64,000 nucleotides of DNA from JB111 sp049856295 (GTDB lineage: Bacteria; Actinomycetota; Actinomycetes; Actinomycetales; Actinomycetaceae). Both the position numbers and the translations under genes were made by a program. The notes below the pieces were generated by a model, which had not been told where the DNA came from, ran no database searches, and saw only the letters and a list, made by a program, of their open reading frames with translations. The stretch lies in contig NZ_JBNDMZ010000004.1 in the NCBI RefSeq assembly GCF_049856295.1, positions 124,001 to 188,000 on the forward strand, in the 5' to 3' direction. This document shows, piece after piece, positions 23,128 to 31,555 of the stretch; within the stretch, counting starts at the first letter, position 1, and each line of letters begins with the position of its first letter.

Positions 23128-23943
23128 ATGACGGTGAGTGAGCGACCCGCGACCGGGCGGGGTCTGGACAAGGTGGTGGGCTCGGCGGCCGAGGCCGTCG
23201 CGGACATCGGGTCGGGGTCGTTGCTGGCGGTGGGCGGGTTCGGTCTGTCGGGCAACCCGTCGTCGTTGATCGACGCGCTGCTGGCGCAGGGCGCGGACGA
23301 CCTCACGGTGGTGTCGAACAACTGCGGGATCGAGGGCGTGGGGCTCGGCGTGCTCCTCGGCGCGGGGCGGCTGCGGAAGATGGTCGCCAGCTACGTCGGG
23401 GAGAACAAGGACTTCGAGTCGCAGTACCTGGGCGGGACCCTCGAGGTCGAGCTCAACCCGCAGGGCACCCTCGCGGAGCGCCTGCGCGCGGGGGGTTCCG
23501 GCGTCGCGGCCTTCTACACGCCCACGGGCGTGGGGACGCAGTTCGCGCTGGGCGGCCTGCCGCAGGTGTACAACGCGGACGGGTCGGTGGCCAAGGCGTC
23601 GGCGCCCAAGGAGACGCGGACGTTCGTCGTCGACGGGGAGCCTCGCTCGTACGTGCTCGAGGAGGCGATCCGGGCGGACTTCGCGCTCGTGCACGCGCTC
23701 GTGGCGGACCGGCACGGGAACCTCGTGTTCAACAAGTCCTCGCGGAACTTCAACCCGCTGGCCGCGATGTCCGGGAAGGTGACGATCGTCGAGGCCGAGG
23801 AGATCGTCGAGCCCGGGGAGCTTGACCCGGACGACATCCACCTGCCGGGGGTGTTCGTGCACCGCCTGGTCCACGCGCCGGCCACCGAGGGGTCGAAGCC
23901 GATCGAGAAGCGGACCGTGCGCACCGAGAACGAGGAGGCCTGA
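23128..23943 (+). CDS. scoA: 3-oxoacid CoA-transferase subunit A
   Basis: 271-residue alpha subunit of a family I CoA-transferase that moves CoA from succinyl-CoA to acetoacetate (or a similar 3-oxoacid). The glycine-rich CoA-binding opening VGGFGLSGNPSSLIDALL lies near residue 33, and the NNCGIEGVGLGVLL segment follows near 65. First gene of a three-gene operon with the B subunit (5-bp gap) and a thiolase, an arrangement for acetoacetate or butyrate-type catabolism. 3-Oxoadipate CoA-transferase (PcaI) is the alternative, but the other pca genes are not here. The 240 bp upstream show no clear operator. Confidence 0.88.
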   Translation: MTVSERPATGRGLDKVVGSAAEAVADIGSGSLLAVGGFGLSGNPSSLIDALLAQGADDLTVVSNNCGIEGVGLGVLLGAGRLRKMVASYVGENKDFESQYLGGTLEVELNPQGTLAERLRAGGSGVAAFYTPTGVGTQFALGGLPQVYNADGSVAKASAPKETRTFVVDGEPRSYVLEEAIRADFALVHALVADRHGNLVFNKSSRNFNPLAAMSGKVTIVEAEEIVEPGELDPDDIHLPGVFVHRLVHAPATEGSKPIEKRTVRTENEEA

Positions 23944-23947
23944 CGAG

Positions 23948-24601
23948 ATGGCGTGGAGCAAGGAGCAGATGGCCGCGCGGGCGGCGAGCGAGCTGAGCGA
24001 CGGCGACTACGTCAACCTGGGGATCGGGCTGCCGACCCTCGTGCCGAACTACCTCCCCGCGGGCGTGGAGCTGAGCTTCCAGTCGGAGAACGGGATCCTC
24101 GGCGTCGGGCCGTTCCCCTACGAGCACGAGGTCGACCCGGACCTCATCAACGCGGGCAAGCAGACCGTGACGGTGCTGCCGGGCGCGGCGTTCTTCGACT
24201 CGGCGATGTCGTTCTCGATGATTCGCGGCGGGAAGATCGACGTGGCGATCCTCGGCGGCATGCAGGTCTCGGCCGGCGGGGACCTGGCGAACTGGATGAT
24301 CCCGGGGAAGATGGTCAAGGGCCCGGGCGGCGGCATGGACCTGGTCCAGGGCGCGCGCCGGGTCGTGGTGCTCATGCAGCACCAGAACAAGGCCGGCGAG
24401 CCGAAGATCCTGCCTACCTGCGACCTGCCGCTGACCGGCACCGGCGTGGTCGACCGCGTCATCACCGACCTCGGCGTCCTCGACGTCACCGACGACGGCC
24501 TCGTCCTGATCGAGCTCGCCGACGGCGTGACCGTGGACGAGGTCGTGGCCGCCACCGGCGCCGACGTCACCGTGGCCGAGCACCTGCGGGCCACGGCATG
24601 A
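23948..24601 (+). CDS. scoB: 3-oxoacid CoA-transferase subunit B
   Basis: 217-residue beta subunit. The catalytic glutamate, which forms the glutamyl-CoA thioester in this family, is in QSENGILG near residue 49. GGIxG-like strands and the DLVQGARRVVVLMQHQNKAGEPKI segment are as in SCOT/AtoA/PcaJ B subunits. Length is normal. The ATG lies 4 bp after the A-subunit stop and its own stop overlaps the thiolase start (ATGA), so all three are translated from one message. Confidence 0.88.
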   Translation: MAWSKEQMAARAASELSDGDYVNLGIGLPTLVPNYLPAGVELSFQSENGILGVGPFPYEHEVDPDLINAGKQTVTVLPGAAFFDSAMSFSMIRGGKIDVAILGGMQVSAGGDLANWMIPGKMVKGPGGGMDLVQGARRVVVLMQHQNKAGEPKILPTCDLPLTGTGVVDRVITDLGVLDVTDDGLVLIELADGVTVDEVVAATGADVTVAEHLRATA

Positions 24602-25878
24602 GCGCGGCGAGCACCGTAGGCGCGTCAGGGCCGGAGAGCACGGACACGCGCACGACGACGACCGGCGCCGCCCAGGGGGCGGGCGCCTCGCCGGACGACG
24701 TCGTGGTCGTGGGCGCGGCACGCACGCCGTTCGTGCGGTTCAACGGTCAGCTGGCGACCCTGTCCGCCGTCGAGCTGGGTGCCACGGCGATCCGCGCGGC
24801 GATGGGCCAGGCGGGCGTGTGCGGGGAGGCCGTCGACGTCGTGCTCATGGGCCAGGTGCTCCAGGCCGGTGCGGGGCAGAACCCGGCGCGGCAGGCCGGG
24901 CTCGCGGCCGGGGTCCACCCGGGCGCGCACGCGACGACGATCAACAAGGTCTGCCTGTCCTCGCTGGCCGCGATCATCGACGGCGCCCGGCTCATCCGCC
25001 TCGGCGAGGCCGAGGTCGTCGTCGCCGGCGGCCAGGAGTCGATGTCCCAGGCCCCCCACCTGCTCGGCGGGAGCCGCAAGGGGTGGGCGTACGGGGACCG
25101 CACCGCGGTCGACCACCTCGCCCACGACGGCCTGACCGACGCGGCCTCGGGCAACGCCATGGGGCTGGACACTGACCGCTACAGCGCGGCCGACCACCCG
25201 GGCCTCACCCGCGAGCAGCAGGACGCCGTGGCCGCGGCCTCGCACGAGCGGGCGGCCGCCGCCCAGGAGTCGGGCCGGTTCGACGCCGAGATCGCGCCGG
25301 TCACCGTCACGGGCCGCAAGGGCGACACGGTCGTCGACGCCGACGACGGGCTGCGCGCCGGCACCACCCCCGAGTCCCTCGCGCGGCTGCGGCCGGCCTT
25401 CACGCCCGAGGGGTCGATCACCGCGGGCAACGCCTCCCAGATCAGCGACGGCGCGGCCGCCCTGGTCCTCGCCCGCAGGTCCACCGCCGAGGCCAACGGG
25501 TGGGCGGCCCTCGCGACCGTGCGCGCCTCCGGCCAGGTCGCCGGCCCGGACTCCTCGCTGCACGACCAGCCCGGCAACGCGATCGCGGCCGCACTGGAGC
25601 GGCAGGGCTGGGGGGTCGACGACCTCGCCCACGTCGAGATCAACGAGGCCTTCGCCGCGGTCGCCGTCGCCAGCGCCGGCGTGCTCGGCCTGGCCCCCGA
25701 CGACGAACGGATCAACCCCCACGGCGGGGCCATCTCGCTCGGCCACCCCATCGGCGCATCCGGTGCGCGACTGGCCGCGCACGCCGTGCACGAGCTCGTG
25801 CGCGCCGGGACCGGCCGCGCGGCCGTGGCCCTGTGCGGCGGCGGCGGGCAGGGCGACGCGCTGCTGCTCGAGCGCTGA
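24598..25878 (+). CDS. Acetyl-CoA C-acetyltransferase (thiolase)
   Basis: 426-residue degradative/biosynthetic-type thiolase. The acyl-accepting Cys is in INKVCLSS near residue 119, the GGQESMSQAPHLL block follows, and the C-terminal active-site motifs NEAFAAV, GHPIGASGAR and LCGGGGQG are intact. The first 30 residues are a Ser/Thr/Ala-rich extension absent from typical thiolases. With the preceding CoA-transferase subunits it would activate acetoacetate and cleave it to two acetyl-CoA. The start is the ATG overlapping the scoB stop. Confidence 0.9.
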   Translation: MSAASTVGASGPESTDTRTTTTGAAQGAGASPDDVVVVGAARTPFVRFNGQLATLSAVELGATAIRAAMGQAGVCGEAVDVVLMGQVLQAGAGQNPARQAGLAAGVHPGAHATTINKVCLSSLAAIIDGARLIRLGEAEVVVAGGQESMSQAPHLLGGSRKGWAYGDRTAVDHLAHDGLTDAASGNAMGLDTDRYSAADHPGLTREQQDAVAAASHERAAAAQESGRFDAEIAPVTVTGRKGDTVVDADDGLRAGTTPESLARLRPAFTPEGSITAGNASQISDGAAALVLARRSTAEANGWAALATVRASGQVAGPDSSLHDQPGNAIAAALERQGWGVDDLAHVEINEAFAAVAVASAGVLGLAPDDERINPHGGAISLGHPIGASGARLAAHAVHELVRAGTGRAAVALCGGGGQGDALLLER

Positions 25879-25900
25879 GCGGGGCGCGGGGCAGGTCGGC

Positions 25901-26488
25901 TCAGTCGCTGCCAACCTGCTCCGCGACCCACTCGAGCTGCGCCTCGAACCCGGCCTGCGTGCCGTCGAGCATCCCGCCGAGGAACGGGACCGCGACGCCG
26001 GTGAAGCGCTCGCTCTGCACGATCTGCGTCCCACCGTCGACCTCCTCGAGCTCCCAGACGTGCACTCCGTCGACGATGCCGCGGACCCCGAACGTCCCGC
26101 GCCAGCGCAGCTCCTCGCCGGGGCTCACCTCGAGGACGACGGGCGAGAAGTCCATCGCGTCGCCGTCGACGGGCTGCACCGTGATGCCGAGGGTCGCGCC
26201 CTCGACGAGCTCGCCGTCGAGCCGCACGAGGAACGGGTCCCCGGTCCGGTCGGGTCGGGTGAGGACCTCCCACACCTCCTGCGGCGAGGCGTCGACCCAG
26301 CGCTCGGCGCGCACCTCGCGAGCACCGACCAGGCCGGTCCCGGTGAGGACGGCGCCGGCCACGACCGCGACGGGGATGGCCACCGCAAGGAGCCGTCGCA
26401 CGGGTCGCGTGGATCCGCCCCGCCCTGCCCTCGCGCTGGTCCGGTGACCGTCATCGCCCACTTGCGACAACTGTCGCATCTCGCTCAT
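25901..26488 (-). CDS. SRPBCC (START-like) domain protein with N-terminal membrane anchor
   Basis: 195-residue protein: a basic N-terminus, one hydrophobic segment (residues 32-52, LLAVAIPVAVVAGAVLTGTGL), then an SRPBCC lipid/aromatic-binding fold from about residue 58 (ERWVDASPQEVWEVLTRPD through RWRGTFGVRGIVDGVHVWELEE). The ligand is unknown. It is divergent from a TetR gene with two 16-bp palindromes between. One palindrome (26463-26478) falls inside the coding region if the ATG at 26488 is used; a GTG at 26461 would place both operators upstream and is a real alternative. Probably repressed by the neighbouring TetR protein. Confidence 0.75.
   Translation of the reverse strand: MSEMRQLSQVGDDGHRTSARAGRGGSTRPVRRLLAVAIPVAVVAGAVLTGTGLVGAREVRAERWVDASPQEVWEVLTRPDRTGDPFLVRLDGELVEGATLGITVQPVDGDAMDFSPVVLEVSPGEELRWRGTFGVRGIVDGVHVWELEEVDGGTQIVQSERFTGVAVPFLGGMLDGTQAGFEAQLEWVAEQVGSD
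26463..26478. promoter_or_regulatory. Palindromic operator copy 1
   Basis: TGCGACAACTGTCGCA: 7-bp perfect arms TGCGACA/TGTCGCA around AC. Identical to copy 2, 25 bp away. Between divergent SRPBCC and TetR genes; probable TetR binding site. Confidence 0.8.
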
Positions 26489-26503
26489 GCGACAACTGTC
26501 GCA
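26488..26503. promoter_or_regulatory. Palindromic operator copy 2
   Basis: Identical to the 16-bp site at 26463. It ends 13 bp before the TetR start codon, so binding would block TetR transcription as well as the divergent gene. Confidence 0.8.
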
Positions 26504-26516
26504 GTAGGGTGCGAGC

Positions 26517-27104
26517 ATGTCAACAGACCCGCGTCCCTCCCCCACGCGCCGGACCGCGACGCCGGAGCTCGTGCGCGCCGCCGTCATGGCCCTGCTGCAG
26601 ACGGGCGGCTGGCCGGGCGTCACGCATGCCGCCGTCGCCGCCCACGCCGGCGTCCACCGCGCTACCGTCTACCGCCGGTGGCCCAGCCGGGCCGACCTCC
26701 TGCTCGAGGCGATCACCGACGCCGCGAGCCGACAGATCGACGCCGAGGCGACCGACGACCCCCGGCGCGACCTCGCCGCGCTCCTGCGCCGCACCGCGGA
26801 TGGCGTCACGCGCTATCGGGTGGTCATCGACGCGCTGCTCGGAGCCCGCGCCGAGTCCGACGAGGTGAACGTCGTCGTCGGGCAGTGGTTCGACGCCCGC
26901 GAGGCGGGTTTCGGCGCCCTGCTCGCGCACCATGCCGACCGCCTGCCGGGGGTTCCGGACCACGTCCCGCACGCCTTCACGCTCGGCATGGGTGCGGTCT
27001 GGGGTCAGCTCGTCCTCCGTCGTCGACCGGCCTCGAGCCTCGACGCCGATGCCGTCGCCGCAACGCTCGTGCAGGCGCTCACGACACCGACGACGTCCAC
27101 CTGA
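26517..27104 (+). CDS. TetR/AcrR-family transcriptional repressor
   Basis: 195-residue regulator. The N-terminal helix-turn-helix is visible at about residues 20-60 (RAAVMALLQTGGWPGVTHAAVAAHAGVHRATVYRRWPSRADLL, with the usual TVYRRW recognition helix). The C-terminal helical domain would bind an effector and dimerise. Divergent from the SRPBCC gene, with two copies of a 16-bp palindrome immediately upstream, so self-repression and control of the neighbour are likely. ATG 26517 is preceded by AGGG. Confidence 0.85.
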   Translation: MSTDPRPSPTRRTATPELVRAAVMALLQTGGWPGVTHAAVAAHAGVHRATVYRRWPSRADLLLEAITDAASRQIDAEATDDPRRDLAALLRRTADGVTRYRVVIDALLGARAESDEVNVVVGQWFDAREAGFGALLAHHADRLPGVPDHVPHAFTLGMGAVWGQLVLRRRPASSLDADAVAATLVQALTTPTTST

Positions 27105-27172
27105 CGAACGCACCCGTGATTCCAACCGCTGCAGACCCGCCCGCTGTCGCAGATCCCTGAGACGATCCGTCG

Positions 27173-28558
27173 GTGCCCGGATACGCAGTCATCGACCTCG
27201 AGACGACGGGGTTCTCCCACCGCAACGACCGGATCATCGAGATCGCCGTCGTCCATCTCGACGACGACGGCAGGCGGGAAGCCGAGTTCGAGACCCTGAT
27301 CAATCCGATGCGGGACCTCGGGCCCCAGCACATCCACGGGATCCGCGCCTCCGACGCACGCCTCGCGCCCGAGCTGCACGCCGTCGTGCCGACCATCGTC
27401 GATCTTCTCGCCGGCAGGACGCTCGTCGCCCACAACGCCGGCTTCGACGTGCCGTTCCTCGCGGCACAGCTGGCCCGCATCGATGTGCCCGTCGCTCTGT
27501 CGACCTCCGGAGCGCTGTGCACGAAGGTGCTCGCGGGAACGTTCCTCGCGGGCGTCCGGCCGTCGCTGGAGTCGTACTGCGACGAGTACGGGATCGCGAT
27601 CGACGGTCACCACCGAGCGCTCGCCGACGCGCGCGCGACCGCCGATCTCCTCTGGCGCTACGCGGACGAAGGCGCACGCGAGCTCCCGTACTGGCGCTCC
27701 GCACAGGGCGTCGCTGGTCGGACGGCCTGGCCACGTCTCGACGGAGTACGTGTCACCCCCGTCGTGCGAGGCGCGGGCTCCCGCTCCGCGGGCGTGCCCA
27801 CCGGGACCGGCGACCTCGAGTCGGCGGCAGTGCCGAACGACGGATCGTCGCCGCAGGAGTCCGAGCACTTTCTCGCGCGCATCGTCGACGAGCTGCCCGA
27901 GCTCGGTCGGACCGAGGCCGAACGCACGTATCTCGCGACACTGGACCGCGCACTGGCGGACGGAGTGCTCACGCATGCCGAGCGCCTCGAGCTCGGTGAG
28001 GTCGCCCGCATGTGCGACCTTGCACCGGCGACCGTCGCCCGGATGCACGTGGATCACGTCGAGGCGATGGCGGTCACGGCCTGGGAGGACGGCTACGTGA
28101 CCGAGAAGGAACGTGTCGACCTCCGCCGGGTGGCACGAATGCTCGAGGTGCCCGAGGCGAAGGCTGCCCTCTCGCTTCTCAACCCCCCGGAGCAGTCGAC
28201 CGTTCCGTGGGGCGGGGAAGGTGGTGCCACGACCTCGCCGGCCCGACAGGTGTCGTCGAGCCCGGCGGCGACTCCGCAAGGTGCGACGCCGGATGCCGGA
28301 GCCTCACCGTCGGTGACCCTGGCTGCCGGCGACCGCGTGGTCTTCACCGGCCAGATGCGACGTGGACGTGACGAGTGGGAGGCCACCGCCGCCAAGCGGG
28401 GCCTGATCCCCGCCCACGGGATCACGAAGGCGGTACGACTGCTCGTCGCTGCCGACCCGGACACTCTCTCCGGAAAGGCGCGAAAGGCCGAGAAGTACGG
28501 CATCCCGATCGTCGACGAGCGCACGTTCGAGGACATGCTCGAGGCCCTGGCAGGCTGA
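27173..28558 (+). CDS. DnaQ-like 3'-5' exonuclease with TerB-like and BRCT domains
   Basis: 461-residue protein with three parts. Residues 1-170 are a DEDDh exonuclease: VIDLETTGF (D-x-E), VAHNAGFDVPFL (Asp) and GHHRALADARATADLL (H-x5-D). Residues about 230-340 are helical, with two acidic repeats DRALADGVLTHAERLEL and AWEDGYVTEKERVDL that resemble a TerB-type module. The C-terminus (about 385-461) is a BRCT domain (GDRVVFTGQM through GIPIVDERTFEDML). Similar to the ligase-type BRCT found in DNA-repair proteins. Probably degrades or proofreads DNA ends in repair. GTG 27173 begins directly at the exonuclease fold. Confidence 0.85.
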   Translation: MPGYAVIDLETTGFSHRNDRIIEIAVVHLDDDGRREAEFETLINPMRDLGPQHIHGIRASDARLAPELHAVVPTIVDLLAGRTLVAHNAGFDVPFLAAQLARIDVPVALSTSGALCTKVLAGTFLAGVRPSLESYCDEYGIAIDGHHRALADARATADLLWRYADEGARELPYWRSAQGVAGRTAWPRLDGVRVTPVVRGAGSRSAGVPTGTGDLESAAVPNDGSSPQESEHFLARIVDELPELGRTEAERTYLATLDRALADGVLTHAERLELGEVARMCDLAPATVARMHVDHVEAMAVTAWEDGYVTEKERVDLRRVARMLEVPEAKAALSLLNPPEQSTVPWGGEGGATTSPARQVSSSPAATPQGATPDAGASPSVTLAAGDRVVFTGQMRRGRDEWEATAAKRGLIPAHGITKAVRLLVAADPDTLSGKARKAEKYGIPIVDERTFEDMLEALAG

Positions 28559-28675
28559 CCGACCTCGGGATTGCCGCTTCACGTCCGAGACTTCCACAAC
28601 GCTCAGTACTTGCGCACCGGTCTCGAACTGGACAACCTGGACCGATCCCCCTACGACCGCGACGAACGGAATGAC

Positions 28676-30637
28676 GTGACGACGAACGAGCCAGGCACGC
28701 CGCCCACCGGCGCACCCACGGCCGACGACACAGCCACCACCGACCACACGATCGCGCTCCCGGGCGTACCCGACGACCTCCCCGAGACGGTCCATCTGCC
28801 CAGCGAGGTGCTGATCGCGGACGACGACTCCGACGACGAGATCGCCGACAAGCTCCGCGCCCACGGCGTCCGCATCGGGTGGGGACTCGTGGCGCCCCGG
28901 GTGTTCTGGCCCGCGCTCGTGGTCATCCTCGCGGTCGCGATCATGGCCGTGACCCTCCCGGACACCACCAGCGACGTCTTCACGAGCGTCCAGACGTGGA
29001 TCACGACGAACCTCAGCTGGTACTACATGCTCGCGGTCGGCGCCTTCGTCGTCATCGCGATCGGCATCGGGCTGTCGAAGTACGGCCGCATCACGCTGGG
29101 CCACGACGGCGAGAAGCCCGAGTTCGGTCTCCTGTCCTGGTTCGCGATGCTCTTCGCCGCCGGCATGGGTATCGGCCTCGTCTTCTACGGCGTCGGCGAG
29201 CCGCTGACCTTCGCCACGACGGAGCCGAAGCCCGGCTGGAGCGGTGACGAGGCCGAGATGTCGGCGCACGCGATGGCCCAGACGTTCCTGCACTGGGGCC
29301 TGCACCCCTGGGCGATCTACGCCGTCATCGGCCTCGCCCTCGCCTACGCGATCCACCGCCGTGGCCGCCCGGTCTCGATCCGCTGGGCCCTCGAGCCCCT
29401 GTTCGGCGACCGGGTCAAGGGCTGGACGGGCGACATCATCGACATCCTCGCCATCTTCGGCACCGTCTTCGGCGTCGCGACCTCGCTCGGTCTCGGCGTC
29501 GGTCAGATCTCCGCGGGCATGGCCGGGATCGGCATCGTCGACGAGGTCGACAACACGCTGCTCGTCATCCTCATCATCGGCATCACCTTCCTCGCCACGC
29601 TCTCCGTCGTCAGCGGCCTCGGCGCCGGCATCAAGATCCTGTCCAACGTCAACCTCTCGATCGCCGGTCTGCTGCTCATCAGCCTGCTGCTCCTGGGCCC
29701 GACCGTCTTCCTCCTGCAGAACTTCGTCGAGTCGCTCGGCGCCTACCTCGCCGGGGTCATCGGCATGACGTTCGACGTGGGCGCCTACTACCGCGGCGAG
29801 GGCGCCTCCACCTGGTACCAGGACTGGACGATCTTCTACTGGGGCTGGTGGATCTCCTGGTCGCCCTTCGTCGGCGTGTTCATCGCCCGCATCTCGCGCG
29901 GCCGGACGGTCCGTCAGTTCATCGCCGGCGTCCTGCTCGTCCCGACGATCGTCGGCTTCCTCTGGTTCTCCGTCCTCGGCGGGACGGGTCTGTTCCGGCA
30001 GTTCTTCGGCGAGGGCGACCTCGTCGAGAACGGCGAGGTCGGCGTCGAGGCAGTTCTGTTCCAGGTGCTCGGCGACCTGCCGATGGGCCAGGTGTTCTCG
30101 ATCGTCGGCATCCTGCTGGTCGCGATCTTCTTCATCACGTCCTCGGACTCCGGGTCCCTCGTGGTCGACATGCTCGCGTCCGGCGGGCACCCGAACCCCC
30201 CGGTCTGGTCGCGCGTGCTGTGGGCGGCGCTCGAGGGCCTTCTCGCCGCCGCGCTGCTCCTCGCCGGCGGGCTCGGAGCGCTGCAGTCGGCGGCGCTCGC
30301 CACCGCCCTGCCGTTCAGCATCGTCCTGCTCCTCATGGCGTGGGCGACCATCCGAGCACTGCGCATCGACTCCCAGATCCTCGAGCGGGAGGAGCTCATG
30401 CAGCGCATCGGCACCGCCAGCGAGCTCACCCGCATGGAGATCGCCGGGAAGATCGACAAGCTGCCCCAGCTCGAGCGGTTCGTCGACAACCGGATCGACT
30501 ACCGGATCTCCCGCAGCCGGGGGATCTTCGACCGGCGCGAGGGCGGCCCTGCCCGGAGCTCGAGCGGCGGCAAGGAGCGTCGCGAGGACGACGGCAGGGA
30601 GCGCGGCAAGGGTCGGCGCGGGAAGTCTGACGGCTGA
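28676..30637 (+). CDS. BCCT-family transporter (betaine/choline/carnitine type)
   Basis: 653-residue secondary transporter with 12 hydrophobic segments. The family's Trp-rich segment 8 is visible near residue 383 (WTIFYWGWWISWSPFVG), together with GMGIGLVFYGVGEPL and a Gly-rich segment 3 (GVATSLGLGVGQISAGM) used for Na+-coupled betaine uptake. An approximately 70-residue charged N-terminal and an 80-residue basic C-terminal extension could sense osmotic stress, as in BetP. GTG 28676 is preferred; the frame opens at a TTG at 28571 without support. With ectABC in the same window it points to osmotic adaptation. Exact substrate unproven. Confidence 0.9.
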   Translation: MTTNEPGTPPTGAPTADDTATTDHTIALPGVPDDLPETVHLPSEVLIADDDSDDEIADKLRAHGVRIGWGLVAPRVFWPALVVILAVAIMAVTLPDTTSDVFTSVQTWITTNLSWYYMLAVGAFVVIAIGIGLSKYGRITLGHDGEKPEFGLLSWFAMLFAAGMGIGLVFYGVGEPLTFATTEPKPGWSGDEAEMSAHAMAQTFLHWGLHPWAIYAVIGLALAYAIHRRGRPVSIRWALEPLFGDRVKGWTGDIIDILAIFGTVFGVATSLGLGVGQISAGMAGIGIVDEVDNTLLVILIIGITFLATLSVVSGLGAGIKILSNVNLSIAGLLLISLLLLGPTVFLLQNFVESLGAYLAGVIGMTFDVGAYYRGEGASTWYQDWTIFYWGWWISWSPFVGVFIARISRGRTVRQFIAGVLLVPTIVGFLWFSVLGGTGLFRQFFGEGDLVENGEVGVEAVLFQVLGDLPMGQVFSIVGILLVAIFFITSSDSGSLVVDMLASGGHPNPPVWSRVLWAALEGLLAAALLLAGGLGALQSAALATALPFSIVLLLMAWATIRALRIDSQILEREELMQRIGTASELTRMEIAGKIDKLPQLERFVDNRIDYRISRSRGIFDRREGGPARSSSGGKERREDDGRERGKGRRGKSDG

Positions 30638-30650
30638 CGGTCGCGCGTTC

Positions 30651-30689
30651 CGGGCCGGGTCGGACCTCCTCGGGGTCCGGCCCGGCCCG
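30651..30689. terminator. Bidirectional hairpin terminator
   Basis: 16-bp arms 30651-30666 and 30674-30689 with a single G-U-type mismatch and a 7-nt loop, exactly between the convergent BCCT and TauE/SafE genes. Confidence 0.7.
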
Positions 30690-30695
30690 TCCGGT

Positions 30696-31499
30696 TCAGA
30701 GCAGCTCGCGCACGAGCGCGAACAGCGCGACGAGGACGATGATGCCGCGCAGCACGACGGACGGCAGACGCTTCGCGACGTCGGCCCCGAGGTAGCCACC
30801 CACGAGCGAGCCGACGCCGATCGCGGCCGAGGCGACCCACACGACGTCGGCGTCGCCGGTGAAGAACGCGACCGTGTAGAACAGCGCCGCCACGAGGTTG
30901 ACGATGACGCTGAGGAAGTTCTTCACGCCGTTGACCTCCGCGAGCGGCTTCCCGGTGAACGACCCGAGGATGCCCATGTAGAGGATCCCCTGGGCGGCCG
31001 TGAAGTAGCCGCCGTAGATCGAGGCGCCGAACATCGAGGCCTGGAGGCCGCGCGAGCCGTACGGTCCGCGGTCCTGCCGCGCGAGGGTGTCGCCCGCGGC
31101 CGCGCGACGCTCACGCCGGCGACCGACCGCGCGCACGATCACGGGCTGGAGCACGACGAGCAGGATCGCGGCGACGATGAGGAACGGGACGACGACCTGC
31201 AGCGCCCCGGGCGGCGAGACGAGCAGCATCGTGGCGCCGACCGCCGCGCCGAGCGCGGACATCAGCATGAGAGGCCTGAGGGACGGCCCCTCCTTCGCCA
31301 GGTCCTTGCGGTAGCGCAACGACCCGCCGACGGCGGAGAACAGGATGCCGATCGTGTTCGTCACGAGCGCCGACGCCGGCGCGAACCCGAGCGAGAGCAG
31401 GGCGGGCAGCGTGATGAGAGACCCCGAGCCCACGGCGCCGTTGACGGCGCCCGCCGCCACCGCCACCACGGCGAGCAGCGCCAGCTCGGTCAGTTCCAT
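30696..31499 (-). CDS. TauE/SafE-family sulfite/anion exporter
   Basis: 267-residue membrane protein with about eight hydrophobic segments in two repeats. The opening AAGAVNGAVGSGSLITLPALLSLGF is the signature of the TauE/SafE family (PF01925), and a second related repeat begins near GIYGGYFTAAQGILYMGILG. Members export sulfite, sulfoacetate or other organic anions, or take up similar ions; the substrate is unknown. ATG 31499 follows a GGAGGACCG ribosome-binding site. Downstream of the ThDP enzyme on the same strand with a 56-bp gap, so co-transcription is possible. Confidence 0.85.
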   Translation of the reverse strand: MELTELALLAVVAVAAGAVNGAVGSGSLITLPALLSLGFAPASALVTNTIGILFSAVGGSLRYRKDLAKEGPSLRPLMLMSALGAAVGATMLLVSPPGALQVVVPFLIVAAILLVVLQPVIVRAVGRRRERRAAAGDTLARQDRGPYGSRGLQASMFGASIYGGYFTAAQGILYMGILGSFTGKPLAEVNGVKNFLSVIVNLVAALFYTVAFFTGDADVVWVASAAIGVGSLVGGYLGADVAKRLPSVVLRGIIVLVALFALVRELL

Positions 31500-31555
31500 C
31501 GGTCCTCCGGGTCGATCCCGACGCACACCGTAGTCCGAGCCGGGATCCCGCCCCG

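Noticed and set aside
23128..25878. Beta-ketoadipate (pcaIJF) operon
   Set aside because: The three enzymes would fit, but no other pca gene or regulator is near; acetoacetate use is the simpler reading. Not excluded.
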